From Pseudomonas asuensis (GTDB taxonomy: Bacteria; Pseudomonadota; Gammaproteobacteria; Pseudomonadales; Pseudomonadaceae), in the NCBI RefSeq assembly GCF_014646755.1, contig NZ_BMNW01000004.1:186001-250000 (forward strand): a DNA stretch of 64,000 nucleotides. The letters run 5' to 3'. The position numbers and the translations under genes are program-made. This document shows positions 9,303 to 16,996 of the stretch, in pieces (positions within the stretch are counted from its first letter, which is position 1; every line of letters begins with the position of its first letter). Below the pieces are notes generated by a model. The model made no database searches and had not been told where the DNA came from. It saw only the letters and a program-made list of their open reading frames with translations.

Positions 9303-10389
9303 GGGCTTCTCCCTCGACGTGCACGGACTGAAGGTTCAGCATGCGATCAAAGCAGACCACATCGGCCCAGCTACCCGGAGACAACCGACCTCGATCGGTC
9401 AGTCCCAGGTACTCGGCAGGATAACGAGACAGGCGCTGCGCCGCGTCCTCCAGGGGGAGCCCAATCCGCACAAGGTTGCGCAAGGCTTGATCCATGGTCA
9501 GGGTGCTACCGGCAAGGGTTCCGTCCGCCAGCCGTACACCACCCAGGCACTTGGTAACGGGTTGCCGCCCTAATTTGTATTCACCGTCCGGCATACCTGC
9601 GGCAGCGGTGGAATCGGTGACGCAATACAAACAGGGAATTGCACGCAGAGCTGTGCGAATGGCACCCGGGTGGACATGAAGCAGGTCAGGAATCAATTCA
9701 GCATACTGCGCATGGGCCAATGCAGCCCCTACCATTCCCGGCTCACGATGATGCAGACCGGTCATGGCGTTGAACAGATGCGTGAAGCCGTGCGCACCAT
9801 GCTCCAGCGCAGCCACGCCGTCCTCATAGCTACCGAGCGTGTGACCGATCTGTACCCGTATGCCGCGCCGGCTCAGTGCTTGGATGATTTCACGATGGCT
9901 GGCAATCTCCGGCGCCAGGGTGACAACCTTGATAGGCGCCAGCGACAGGTAGTGATCCAGCTCGGCTAACGTTGCCGTACAGGCAAAGTTGGGTTGTGCA
10001 CCCAGTTTTCCTGCATTGATGTAGGGGCCTTCAAGGTGGACGCCCAACACGCGTGCTGCACCTGCTGGACGATCCTCGATTCGCTCGCCCAGGCCCCGCA
10101 ATACCGCCTCGATATCACTTGGCGGCGCTGTCATGGTGGTAGCCAGGAGGCTGGTTGTGCCAAAGCGAAGATGAGTCCGGGCAATGGTCTCGATAGCAGT
10201 GCCGCCCTCCATGGTATCCGCCCCGCCACCGCCGTGAACATGCAAGTCGATAAAGCCCGGCAGTAGATAAGGGGCTTCATTCTCGGCAGGGTTGCAGGGC
10301 CTTGCATCCAGGCAGCTAATGCGCCCGTCTTCCACCTGGAGCTGGCCGTAGCGCCAACCGTCAGGGGTGAGGATGTTTCCCGTAAGCAT
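9283..10389 (-). CDS. nagA: N-acetylglucosamine-6-phosphate deacetylase
   Basis: Removes the acetyl group from GlcNAc-6-P, giving glucosamine-6-P and acetate in the cytoplasm. At 368 residues it is a complete amidohydrolase barrel. Metal and catalytic motifs are in order: PGFIDLHVHGGGG (about 47-60), VHLEGPYIN, QIGHTLGSYE, GFTHLFNAM with its substrate histidine, the catalytic aspartate in CVTDSTAAAGM, and LAGSTLTMDQA. The ATG at 10389 is preceded by a GAGGAGGGACC ribosome-binding site and lies 9 bp after the regulator gene. It overlaps the following deaminase gene. The assignment is firm. Confidence 0.95.
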   Translation of the reverse strand: MLTGNILTPDGWRYGQLQVEDGRISCLDARPCNPAENEAPYLLPGFIDLHVHGGGGADTMEGGTAIETIARTHLRFGTTSLLATTMTAPPSDIEAVLRGLGERIEDRPAGAARVLGVHLEGPYINAGKLGAQPNFACTATLAELDHYLSLAPIKVVTLAPEIASHREIIQALSRRGIRVQIGHTLGSYEDGVAALEHGAHGFTHLFNAMTGLHHREPGMVGAALAHAQYAELIPDLLHVHPGAIRTALRAIPCLYCVTDSTAAAGMPDGEYKLGRQPVTKCLGGVRLADGTLAGSTLTMDQALRNLVRIGLPLEDAAQRLSRYPAEYLGLTDRGRLSPGSWADVVCFDRMLNLQSVHVEGEAHDFTHA

Positions 10390-10398
10390 GGTCCCTCC

Positions 10399-11142
10399 TC
10401 AACGCCGAAGCTCGGCGACAAAATCGTAATAGTCGTTACGGCAATAGGTATCGGTCAGCTCGATAGGCGTGTTATCCGCGAGATAACTGATTCGGGTCAT
10501 GAGCAGCATCGCAGTGCCGGGCTCAAGGCCAGCCAGATGAGCCATCTCAGGTGATGCATTTACCGCCTGGATGTGCTGAAGCGCCCGGACAACCGATAGA
10601 TTTTCTGCGTCCAGCCACGCATAGAGAGAATCGCCAACAGCTTGCGGGTCCGGCATGAAGCGCGCCGGGAGCGCGCTGTGTTCAATGGCCATGACCACTC
10701 CGTCGGCACGCCGCAGACGCTTGAGCCGGGCGACGTGATCCCGTGGGGAAAGGCCGAGCCGCAAGACCTCTTCAGGCGTCGGCTCAGAAAGTTCTCGGGA
10801 TAACCACTGCGAGCTGGGCGTGAATCCCTTGCTACGAAGCATTTCGCTAAAGCTCGACAGGCGGGACAATGGCTGCTCAAGCCGTGGCGTGATAAACGTG
10901 CCGGAGCCGTGGGAGCGGCTGATCAAGCCTTGAGCAAGCAAGACATCCAGAGCCTTGCGAGCAGTGACACGGGAAATAGAGAGGCGATCACTTAGAGCAC
11001 GCTCGGAAGGCAATGCCTCCTCCGCACGCCAACGCCCGGCATGAATCGCCGACTCCAGCTGCTGGGCAAGCTGCAGATAGATCGGCGTAGACAGCTCCTG
11101 GTCCAGAGTGACATGGGCAAGCGCGTCGGTCATCGTGATCAT
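10399..11142 (-). CDS. nagQ: GntR/HutC-family regulator of the nag operon
   Basis: Predicted repressor of the GlcNAc operon whose DNA binding is relieved by an amino-sugar phosphate. The 247 residues hold an N-terminal winged helix (LPSERALSDRL, SISRVTARKALDVL, SRSHGSGTFI at about 40-85) and a C-terminal UTRA ligand domain typical of HutC-type proteins. It is the first gene of the leftward operon, just behind three TGGTATT repeats, which suggests autoregulation. Two in-frame ATGs (11142 and 11133) are possible starts, and the second has slightly better spacing from a GGA. The regulator identity comes from family plus position. Confidence 0.88.
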   Translation of the reverse strand: MITMTDALAHVTLDQELSTPIYLQLAQQLESAIHAGRWRAEEALPSERALSDRLSISRVTARKALDVLLAQGLISRSHGSGTFITPRLEQPLSRLSSFSEMLRSKGFTPSSQWLSRELSEPTPEEVLRLGLSPRDHVARLKRLRRADGVVMAIEHSALPARFMPDPQAVGDSLYAWLDAENLSVVRALQHIQAVNASPEMAHLAGLEPGTAMLLMTRISYLADNTPIELTDTYCRNDYYDFVAELRR

Positions 11143-11167
11143 TCCACTGACTCAGATGACCGACATT

Positions 11168-11197
11168 AATACCACTTGAATACCAGTTTAAATACCA
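11168..11197 (-). promoter_or_regulatory. three direct TGGTATT repeats, predicted NagQ operator
   Basis: On the plus strand AATACCA occurs exactly at 11168-11174, 11179-11185 and 11191-11197, so the minus strand, which reads into nagQ, has three head-to-tail TGGTATT units. The spacers are 4 and 5 bases, about one helical turn per unit. TGGTATT-N4-TGGTATT is the box I recall being described for NagQ regulators in Xanthomonas; the third copy is extra. The repeats lie 26-55 bp ahead of the nagQ start, where a promoter is expected. Confidence 0.75.
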
Positions 11198-11242
11198 GCT
11201 GACGCTTTACGTCGTTTTCAGGTAAGTGCTGGTCGTATTCAA

Positions 11243-12187
11243 CTAGATCTTACCCAGGCACTCCGTCAACTTGCCGGTCAGGTTAGTCAGCAGCGCTTCA
11301 TAGCCTGATGCGTTAACGGGTGCATCAGCACCTAACGGATCCAGCTCGGACAGCGTGACGGGCAGGCCTTGGCTCAACGTATCAGCCAATCGCGGACGCA
11401 GCGGTGGCTCGGTGAAGACACAAGTCGATCCGGCGTTCTTGAGCATGGTGCGCATGGCGGCCACATGACGTGCACCTGGCTGGACATCTCCGCTGATGGC
11501 AAACACGCCACGGTGTGAAAGGCCATAAGCCTCCTCAAGATAATCGAATGCTTCGTGGAAGACGAAATATGGCTTACCTGCCAAGGGCGTCAAATCCTGC
11601 TTGAGCTGCCCATCGAGTCGGTCAAGCCGCTGGTTGAATGCCGCCAGATTCGCCTTGTAGTGTTCGGCATTCGCACTGTCCTGAGCCGAAAGATCGGCAG
11701 CCATCCTGGCAGCGATTACACGTGCATTGTTCAACGAGAGCCATAAATGCGCATCAATGGAGCCTGGACGATGGGCATGGTCGTGCTCGAAGGCTTCGTC
11801 ATGATCATGACCATGATCGTGCTCATGGCCCGCTTCGGCACTGAAATTGACGAAGCGACGCAGGTGCAGGTCGGGTAATTCCTGTATAGCCACGCTGGGT
11901 TTGTCCCGCCCAGGCAGGACATCCTTGAGAAACACCTCCATGTCCGGACCTATCCAGTAAAACAGTTGCGCATCACGGATACGCCGTATGTCGGACGGCC
12001 GCAGGGCGTAGTTATGGGGAGAAGCGCCGGGGGGGAGCAATACATCAGGGCTACCCACACCCTCCTGCACTGCCGCAGCAATCAACTGCAGGGGTTTTAT
12101 ACTGGTCAGTACGTTAACGTCGGCCTGGGCCGAGGCTGTAAAAGCAGTCAGGCCGAACAGAACGCCGGCAATCAGGGATCGGATCAC
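11243..12187 (-). CDS. znuA: zinc ABC transporter substrate-binding protein
   Basis: Periplasmic protein that captures Zn(II) for the ZnuBC importer. A signal peptide covers about 1-22 (cleavage near ASAQA). The mature protein begins with the conserved SIKPLQLIAAAVQEGVG and has the metal-site histidine in PGASPHNYALRPSD. A His/Asp-rich loop at about 118-140 (EHDHGHDHDE and EHDHAHRP) is the metal-collecting segment usual in ZnuA. Further ligand regions are DAHLWLS and FVFHEAFDYLE. The length of 314 residues is normal. It is divergent from zur-znuC-znuB, and the 65 bp spacer holds a Zur-like palindrome that would control both sides. Confidence 0.95.
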   Translation of the reverse strand: MIRSLIAGVLFGLTAFTASAQADVNVLTSIKPLQLIAAAVQEGVGSPDVLLPPGASPHNYALRPSDIRRIRDAQLFYWIGPDMEVFLKDVLPGRDKPSVAIQELPDLHLRRFVNFSAEAGHEHDHGHDHDEAFEHDHAHRPGSIDAHLWLSLNNARVIAARMAADLSAQDSANAEHYKANLAAFNQRLDRLDGQLKQDLTPLAGKPYFVFHEAFDYLEEAYGLSHRGVFAISGDVQPGARHVAAMRTMLKNAGSTCVFTEPPLRPRLADTLSQGLPVTLSELDPLGADAPVNASGYEALLTNLTGKLTECLGKI

Positions 12188-12206
12188 GGAAGGGTCTCAA
12201 AGCAGT

Positions 12207-12227
12207 ACGTTTGCAATATAATAACGT
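12207..12227. promoter_or_regulatory. Zur box over divergent znuA and zur promoters
   Basis: A 21-base imperfect palindrome with perfect ACGTT/AACGT arms around an AT-rich centre lies between znuA and zur. It resembles the known Zur operator pattern (GTTATA-like core). It contains TATAAT at 12217-12222, a good -10 element for zur, about 30 bp before its ATG. The opposite strand gives a -10-like TATATT for znuA. Zinc-bound Zur should repress both directions. Confidence 0.7.
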
Positions 12228-12252
12228 CCCTATTCATAAACGGCTCATTTCA

Positions 12253-12738
12253 ATGACGAGTATCCCTCTGGCTTCTCGCCCGCATGACCATTCCCATTGC
12301 GTTGCCCAGGCGCTGGGTGAGGCTGAATCGTTGTGTACGCAGTCTGGCGTCCGCCTGACCGACCTGCGTCGGCGCGTGCTGGAACTGGTCTGGCAGAGCC
12401 ATAAGCCGCTCGGGGCCTATGACATCCTGGCGGTCCTTAGCGAACAGGACGGCCGCCGCGCTGCACCACCTACCGTTTATCGCGCGCTGGATTTTCTGCT
12501 CGAAAACGGTCTGGTTCACCGCATCGCCTCTCTGAATGCCTTTGTGGGTTGCAACCACCCGGGACATGCCCATCAGGGTCAGTTCCTGATCTGTCGCGGC
12601 TGTCATGTGGCTATTGAGCTTGAGCAAGCGAGTATTCAAGACGCCATTCAGGCGGGTGCTGGCAGTGTTGGCTTCCAGGTTGAAGGCCAGACGGTCGAAG
12701 TGGTTGGTCTCTGCTCTGCCTGCCAGGGCGCTCAATGA
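12253..12738 (+). CDS. zur: zinc uptake regulator Zur (Fur family)
   Basis: Zinc-responsive repressor of the znu genes; called np20 in P. aeruginosa. It has 161 residues from the ATG at 12253. A longer reading from TTG at 12211 would start inside the operator and lacks support. The N-terminus carries HDHSHC. A winged helix ([28 protein letters not shown]) covers about 30-90. The structural zinc site uses two CxxC pairs, CRGC and CSAC, near the C-terminus, and [13 protein letters not shown] supplies regulatory ligands. Its stop overlaps the znuC start as ATGA, so zur, znuC and znuB form one operon. Confidence 0.93.
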   Translation: MTSIPLASRPHDHSHCVAQALGEAESLCTQSGVRLTDLRRRVLELVWQSHKPLGAYDILAVLSEQDGRRAAPPTVYRALDFLLENGLVHRIASLNAFVGCNHPGHAHQGQFLICRGCHVAIELEQASIQDAIQAGAGSVGFQVEGQTVEVVGLCSACQGAQ

Positions 12739-13505
12739 GCGATGCACTGATTCAACTGTCCGACGTAGGTGTGCGCTTTTCCGGGCAGAACATCCTTGAT
12801 CAGGTAAACCTGACCCTCACGCGTGGTGAAATCGTCACGCTTATCGGCCCCAACGGGGCCGGTAAGACTACGTTGGTGCGTACCGTACTGGGCCTGCTAA
12901 AACCGGATACCGGAAGTGTCTGGCGCCAGCCGCGCCTCACTGTTGGCTATATGCCGCAAAAGCTGCATGTGGACGCTACCTTGCCCCTCTCGGTGGTGCG
13001 CTTCCTGCGCCTGGTTCCCGGCGTAACCCGTACCAGTGCCGCCCAGGCCCTGGCAGAAGTTGGCGCCGATCACCTGCTTGATAGCCCCTTGCAAACCATC
13101 TCTGGGGGCGAACTGCAGCGTGTGCTGCTGGCCCGTGCGCTTCTACGCAAGCCGGAGCTGCTGGTACTCGACGAGCCGGTTCAGGGCGTAGACGTAAGCG
13201 GACAGGCAGAGCTTTACAGGCTCATTACTCAACTGCGTAACCGCTACGGCTGCGGCGTGCTGATGGTTTCCCATGACCTGCACTTGGTCATGAGTACCAC
13301 CGATCAGGTGGTCTGCCTGAACCATCATATCTGCTGCTCCGGCCACCCCGAGCAGGTCAGTGGCGATCCGGCCTTCGTCGAGCTGTTCGGCCAGGATGCC
13401 CGTAGCCTCGCGATTTATCACCATCACCACGACCATGCCCACGAACTGCATGGCGGCGTCGTGATGAAACCCCACGTCCATGGTGAACATTGCAAGCATG
13501 GCTGA
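12735..13505 (+). CDS. znuC: zinc ABC transporter ATP-binding protein
   Basis: ATPase that powers zinc import through ZnuB. The 256 residues hold a standard ABC domain: Walker [10 protein letters not shown] near 38-46, the signature [15 protein letters not shown] near 118-132, Walker B LLVLDEP and the H-loop VSHDLH. The C-terminus has a histidine-rich tail from about residue 225 ([12 protein letters not shown], then [10 protein letters not shown]) that is likely to bind zinc. It overlaps zur by four bases and znuB by eight, indicating tight translational coupling. Confidence 0.95.
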   Translation: MSDALIQLSDVGVRFSGQNILDQVNLTLTRGEIVTLIGPNGAGKTTLVRTVLGLLKPDTGSVWRQPRLTVGYMPQKLHVDATLPLSVVRFLRLVPGVTRTSAAQALAEVGADHLLDSPLQTISGGELQRVLLARALLRKPELLVLDEPVQGVDVSGQAELYRLITQLRNRYGCGVLMVSHDLHLVMSTTDQVVCLNHHICCSGHPEQVSGDPAFVELFGQDARSLAIYHHHHDHAHELHGGVVMKPHVHGEHCKHG

Positions 13506-14283
13506 TTTTCTTCTTTACGCCTTGCTCGCCGGGCTTGCATTGGCGGTTGTCGCCGGGCCGCTAGGCTCGTTTGTGGTCTGGCGACGAATGGCCTATTTTG
13601 GCGACACCCTTTCCCATGCAGCACTGCTTGGTGTAGCAATGGGCTTTCTACTCGATGTCAGCCCGACGCTGGCGGTTACCGTCGGGTGCGTGGTTCTGGC
13701 CGTGCTGCTGGTATTGCTCCAGCGCCGTCAGGGTCTGGCTGCCGATACCCTGCTGGGCATCATGTCCCACGGCACCCTGTCATTGGGTCTGGTGGCCTTG
13801 TCGTTCATGAAAGACGTGCGAATCGACTTGATGAGCTATCTCTTTGGAGACTTGCTTGCCGTTAGCCAAAGTGACCTGTGGTGGATTCTGATCGGCAGCG
13901 TGATCGTGCTGGCTTCGCTGGCCATTCTCTGGCGGCCACTTCTGGCGATTACTGTCCACGAGGAGCTAGCTCAGGTAGAGGGCCTGCCGGTCACGGCGAT
14001 TCGCATGGCCCTGATGCTGCTCATTGCTATTGTGATTGCAGTCGCCATGAAGATCGTTGGCGTCCTGTTGATTACCTCACTGCTCATCATCCCAGCCGCT
14101 GCCGCACAGCGTCACGCGCGCAGCCCTGAGCAGATGGCCTTTGGTGCCAGTGTGCTAGGTATCATCGCGGTGTGCATGGGTCTGTCGCTGTCGTGGTATC
14201 AGGACACGCCTGCTGGCCCCTCTATCGTGGTCTCGGCGGCAGCGCTTTTCCTGCTCAGCTTTACACTGCCCAAGCGAACGTAA
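13498..14283 (+). CDS. znuB: zinc ABC transporter permease
   Basis: Inner-membrane channel subunit of the zinc importer, 261 residues of mostly hydrophobic helices in the ABC-3 permease family. I chose the ATG at 13498 ([12 protein letters not shown]), which overlaps the end of znuC by eight bases; an upstream GTG at 13480 would add six residues without support. Family segments include [21 protein letters not shown] near the N-terminus and [22 protein letters not shown], the cytoplasmic coupling region. A strong terminator follows directly. Confidence 0.95.
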   Translation: MADFLLYALLAGLALAVVAGPLGSFVVWRRMAYFGDTLSHAALLGVAMGFLLDVSPTLAVTVGCVVLAVLLVLLQRRQGLAADTLLGIMSHGTLSLGLVALSFMKDVRIDLMSYLFGDLLAVSQSDLWWILIGSVIVLASLAILWRPLLAITVHEELAQVEGLPVTAIRMALMLLIAIVIAVAMKIVGVLLITSLLIIPAAAAQRHARSPEQMAFGASVLGIIAVCMGLSLSWYQDTPAGPSIVVSAAALFLLSFTLPKRT

Positions 14284-14300
14284 ATCGCGCCAGACCTGAA

Positions 14301-14325
14301 AGCCCCGCCCATGCGGGGCTTTTTA
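14301..14325 (+). terminator. Rho-independent terminator of zur-znuCB
   Basis: AGCCCCGC (14301-14308) pairs with GCGGGGCT (14313-14320) across a four-base loop, followed by a T-rich run. It starts 17 bp after the znuB stop. Confidence 0.9.
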
Positions 14326-14399
14326 TTTGGATAGAACGCGCCAGGTATTGCCACAGAGCGGCCCTAACCACCCTATCCTTACAGTCGACCCGTCACGCG

Positions 14400-14689
14400 G
14401 GCCACTGCGCTCTTCAACTCTTTGCCGCAATGACCTTGCCCATGCCTCGATCGCTCCAGTGCCGGTATCCCGTATCAACGGGGCATTGCCCGGTCTCTTC
14501 CCAAGGTGGTTTCGAACGCGGATAGGCCGTTGCTATCAGAGTACAAAATGCCCGAGCCAATACCTATGCGGTCTAACTCTACCCCGTCACGCATTCCAGC
14601 GTATCAAGGTGTTTATTGATTATCTGGCTCAGGTACTGGAGGCCCGTTTACCCAACGCATCCAAGCCCACTCACAACGCGTCGGGATAG
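14400..14689 (+). pseudogene. remnant of a LysR-family regulator C-terminus
   Basis: The 440 bp between the znuB terminator and the aldo/keto reductase has no intact gene. One frame, open from 14327 to 14689, ends in a stretch (LPRHAFQRIKVFIDYLAQVLEARLP, shown here in part as HAFQRIKVFIDYLAQVLEA) that resembles the typical C-terminal end of LysR-type substrate domains, where a hydrophobic strand is followed by a basic residue cluster and the FIDYL helix. The upstream part of the frame does not read as a LysR protein and no helix-turn-helix is present. I infer a decayed regulator once linked to the reductase gene. The left boundary is uncertain and the call rests on a short similarity. Confidence 0.4.
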
Positions 14690-14766
14690 AAATGGTTACT
14701 CCTCAGGTCGTAACTCTTAATGCGTCAACAACGTACGACTCCCTTCATCTCATCACAGGAGTAAAC

Positions 14767-15594
14767 ATGTCTTCGATTCCGAGCCTTCAACTTAACGACG
14801 GCCATCATATCCCCCAGTTCGGCCTGGGCACCTGGAAAACCCCGAACGAAGAAGCGCCCACGCTAATCCGCTCAGCCCTGGAAATGGGCTATCGTCACAT
14901 CGATACGGCAGCTGCCTACAACAACGAGGAAGGCGTAGGCCAGGGCATCGCTGAGTCCGGCATCGACCGTAACGAGTTATTCGTGACAACCAAGCTGTGG
15001 AATGAGCGTCAGGGATTTGATGAAACCCTAAAGGCCTTTGACGAGAGCCTGTCCAAGCTCAAGCTGGACTATGTAGACCTTTACCTGATCCACTGGCCCT
15101 GCCCCAAGGCCGGCAAGTTTCTAGATACTTGGAAAGCGTTTCTGCGCTTGCGTGAAGAAGGCCGTGTGCGCTCCGTAGGTGTATCCAACTTCCGCCAGGA
15201 AGATCTGGAGCAGATCATTCTGGAAACCGGTGTTACGCCAGTGGTAAACCAGATCGAAGCTCACCCGCTCTTGCAGCAGAATGCCCTGCGTGAAGTGAAC
15301 CGCCAGAAGAATATTCTGACCGAAGCCTGGAGCCCACTGGCCCAAGGCGGCGAGCTGCTTAAACATCCGCTATTCCAGGAGCTGGCGAAAAAGCATGGTA
15401 AAACACCTGCTCAAGTCATTCTGCGCTGGCATATAGAATTAGGCTCGATCGTATTTCCCAAGTCCACCAACGCCGAACGTATCCGCGAAAACGTTGATAT
15501 CTTCGATTTCAGCCTCGACAGTGACGATATGCAAAAGATCGCCGGGCTGGATGAAGGCAAGCGCCTGGGTCCGGACCCAGCAGAGTTTGGCTAA
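14767..15594 (+). CDS. aldo/keto reductase (AKR5-like)
   Basis: NADPH-dependent reductase of aldehydes, ketones or diketo sugars such as 2,5-diketo-D-gluconate. I use the ATG at 14767, preceded by CAGGAG with good spacing; a longer frame from 14692 has no ribosome-binding site. The 275 residues form a single TIM barrel. The catalytic tetrad is visible: Asp in YRHIDTAAAY, Tyr in AAYNNEEGVG, Lys in TTKLWNERQG and His in YLIHWPCPKAG. The cofactor loop near the C-terminus contains VFPKSTNAERIREN. It stands alone between a possible regulator remnant and a bidirectional terminator. The physiological substrate cannot be told from sequence. Confidence 0.92.
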   Translation: MSSIPSLQLNDGHHIPQFGLGTWKTPNEEAPTLIRSALEMGYRHIDTAAAYNNEEGVGQGIAESGIDRNELFVTTKLWNERQGFDETLKAFDESLSKLKLDYVDLYLIHWPCPKAGKFLDTWKAFLRLREEGRVRSVGVSNFRQEDLEQIILETGVTPVVNQIEAHPLLQQNALREVNRQKNILTEAWSPLAQGGELLKHPLFQELAKKHGKTPAQVILRWHIELGSIVFPKSTNAERIRENVDIFDFSLDSDDMQKIAGLDEGKRLGPDPAEFG

Positions 15595-15602
15595 GTCTTT
15601 AA

Positions 15603-15635
15603 AAACAAAAAACCCCGCATTGGCGGGGTTTTTCC
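15603..15635. terminator. bidirectional terminator between the reductase and algQ
   Basis: AACCCCGC (15611-15618) pairs with GCGGGGTT (15623-15630) with a four-base loop. An A run precedes and a T run follows, so it can end transcription from both converging genes. Confidence 0.92.
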
Positions 15636-15656
15636 ATACGTATCAGCGCGTATCGA

Positions 15657-16163
15657 TCAGTATACCGGCTGCTGAGACGCGGCTACGCCAGAGGTAGCCA
15701 GTGGCTGAAGCTGATGCGAGTTGTGCAATACCTCGATCAGGCAATCCTCAAGCTCAAAGCGCTCATCCAGCAGTTTGCCCAGTTGCTGCAGCTCAACCAA
15801 CAGGCGAGCCGGCTCATGGCAATCGCCATTGTCGCAACGGTCATTGAAATTCAGGGCAGCCTCGGTCAAGGCCTGCAGGCGCGGATAGACAGTGTGGGCA
15901 AATTCCATGGCACGCTGATCATCAAAGGCTTTTGCTTCATTCATCAGTTGCTCATAGATTTCGAAGTGCCCTGCGGACACGTAGTCCACCAGCAAGTCAC
16001 ATAGCTGCTCAAGGCCTGAGCGGTCTACCATCGGAGCCAACTGAGGCTCCAGCTGCAGGGCTTGATATGCCGTTACCAGTTTTTGACGTTCCTGCAACCA
16101 GCGATCAATCATCTGGTGCACCCCACCCCAACGTTCTTGTGCATTTCGGCAACGTTCAAGCAT
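15657..16163 (-). CDS. algQ: anti-sigma-70 factor Rsd/AlgQ
   Basis: Cytoplasmic protein that binds region 4 of the housekeeping sigma factor and shifts RNA polymerase toward alternative sigmas; in P. aeruginosa AlgQ affects alginate and siderophore gene expression. At 168 residues it matches Rsd length and is all alpha-helical. It begins [23 protein letters not shown], with the conserved W-x5-I-D-x-W pattern and the [10 protein letters not shown] segment. The central [20 protein letters not shown] is also typical. It sits upstream of dsbB and the hem operon, as in other pseudomonads, and converges on the reductase gene. Confidence 0.93.
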   Translation of the reverse strand: MLERCRNAQERWGGVHQMIDRWLQERQKLVTAYQALQLEPQLAPMVDRSGLEQLCDLLVDYVSAGHFEIYEQLMNEAKAFDDQRAMEFAHTVYPRLQALTEAALNFNDRCDNGDCHEPARLLVELQQLGKLLDERFELEDCLIEVLHNSHQLQPLATSGVAASQQPVY

Positions 16164-16326
16164 GACGAACTCTTCCTCAGCGGCAAAACAATAGCCCCGA
16201 CGGTTTTCGTCGTAAGGCGTTCGACCCGGTTAATCCAACCAGAGACTGTTCGGACACCGTCTTTGGAGAGTAGTGCCGTTCAGTGATCAACTGCAACCCC
16301 TATGACCTGCTAAACGGCACTTCCAG

Positions 16327-16830
16327 CTAGCGAACAATAATACCGCGGGAGCGGCGGAAGAATTGATAGATCGAGAGCAGGATAAAGCCGATAAAGGCCA
16401 GCAGGCTCCACTCTGGCACGCTCATGCCAAACAGTGTCCAGTTCACTTCAGCGCAGTCAGCAGTGCCATGTAATACCAGGCGCACCACGTCTTGGAACGG
16501 CAAGGCCTGCATCATGTAATCCAGGCTTGGCAGGCAGGCGGGCAGCTGGTCAGCCGGAAGCGTCTGTAACCATACTTGCCGACCGGCGGTCGCCGCGCCC
16601 AGAGCGCAGGCCAGAAAGATCAGGGCCGCATAGACGCGTTGACCACGTGTAGCGGGGTTATGCAGGGCAGCGATGAATGCCAGGATGCCTGCAATGATGA
16701 AAAAGATCCGTTGCACAATGCAGAGTGGGCACGGTTCAAGGCCGAGAACATGCTCAAGGTACAGGCCAGCAGCCATGAGCACAGCGCAAGCAATAGCAAT
16801 CAGCGAAAAAATAAAACGCGGGCTAGTCAC
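16327..16830 (-). CDS. dsbB: disulfide bond formation protein B
   Basis: Inner-membrane quinone reductase that reoxidises periplasmic DsbA. I choose a GTG start at 16830 (reading TSPRFIFSLIAI after the first residue), giving 167 residues, the usual length, with GGAG 11 bases upstream. A longer frame starts at 16893 and adds 21 poorly fitting residues. Four transmembrane helices are visible. The first periplasmic loop has the redox pair CPLC (EPCPLCIVQR). The second loop holds the other cysteine pair in QLPACLPSLDYMM and HGTADCAEVNWTLF. It lies between algQ and hemY on the same strand. Confidence 0.93.
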   Translation of the reverse strand: MTSPRFIFSLIAIACAVLMAAGLYLEHVLGLEPCPLCIVQRIFFIIAGILAFIAALHNPATRGQRVYAALIFLACALGAATAGRQVWLQTLPADQLPACLPSLDYMMQALPFQDVVRLVLHGTADCAEVNWTLFGMSVPEWSLLAFIGFILLSIYQFFRRSRGIIVR

Positions 16831-16951
16831 GAGCAGGACGGCTCCAAAAGAAGTACAGGCCGCTACGGTAGTGAAAGCGTTGCAGCCTTTCAAGCAAAGT
16901 AAAGCAGCTTATACGCCCCTGAGAGGACGAGAGGTGCTGCAGGCAGGATAA

Positions 16952-16983
16952 AGGGTCTGGAGCGGGAGACCTCACCAGACCCT
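16952..16983 (-). terminator. hairpin terminator after hemY
   Basis: AGGGTCTGG (16952-16960) pairs with CCAGACCCT (16975-16983). Read on the minus strand, the stem is followed by TTTATCC. It lies 14 bp past the hemY stop, ahead of dsbB. Confidence 0.6.
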
Positions 16984-16996
16984 GCATGAATACTCC

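Noticed and set aside
12211-12252. upstream TTG start for Zur
   Set aside because: It would begin inside the Zur operator and promoter, and the ATG at 12253 gives the family N-terminus.
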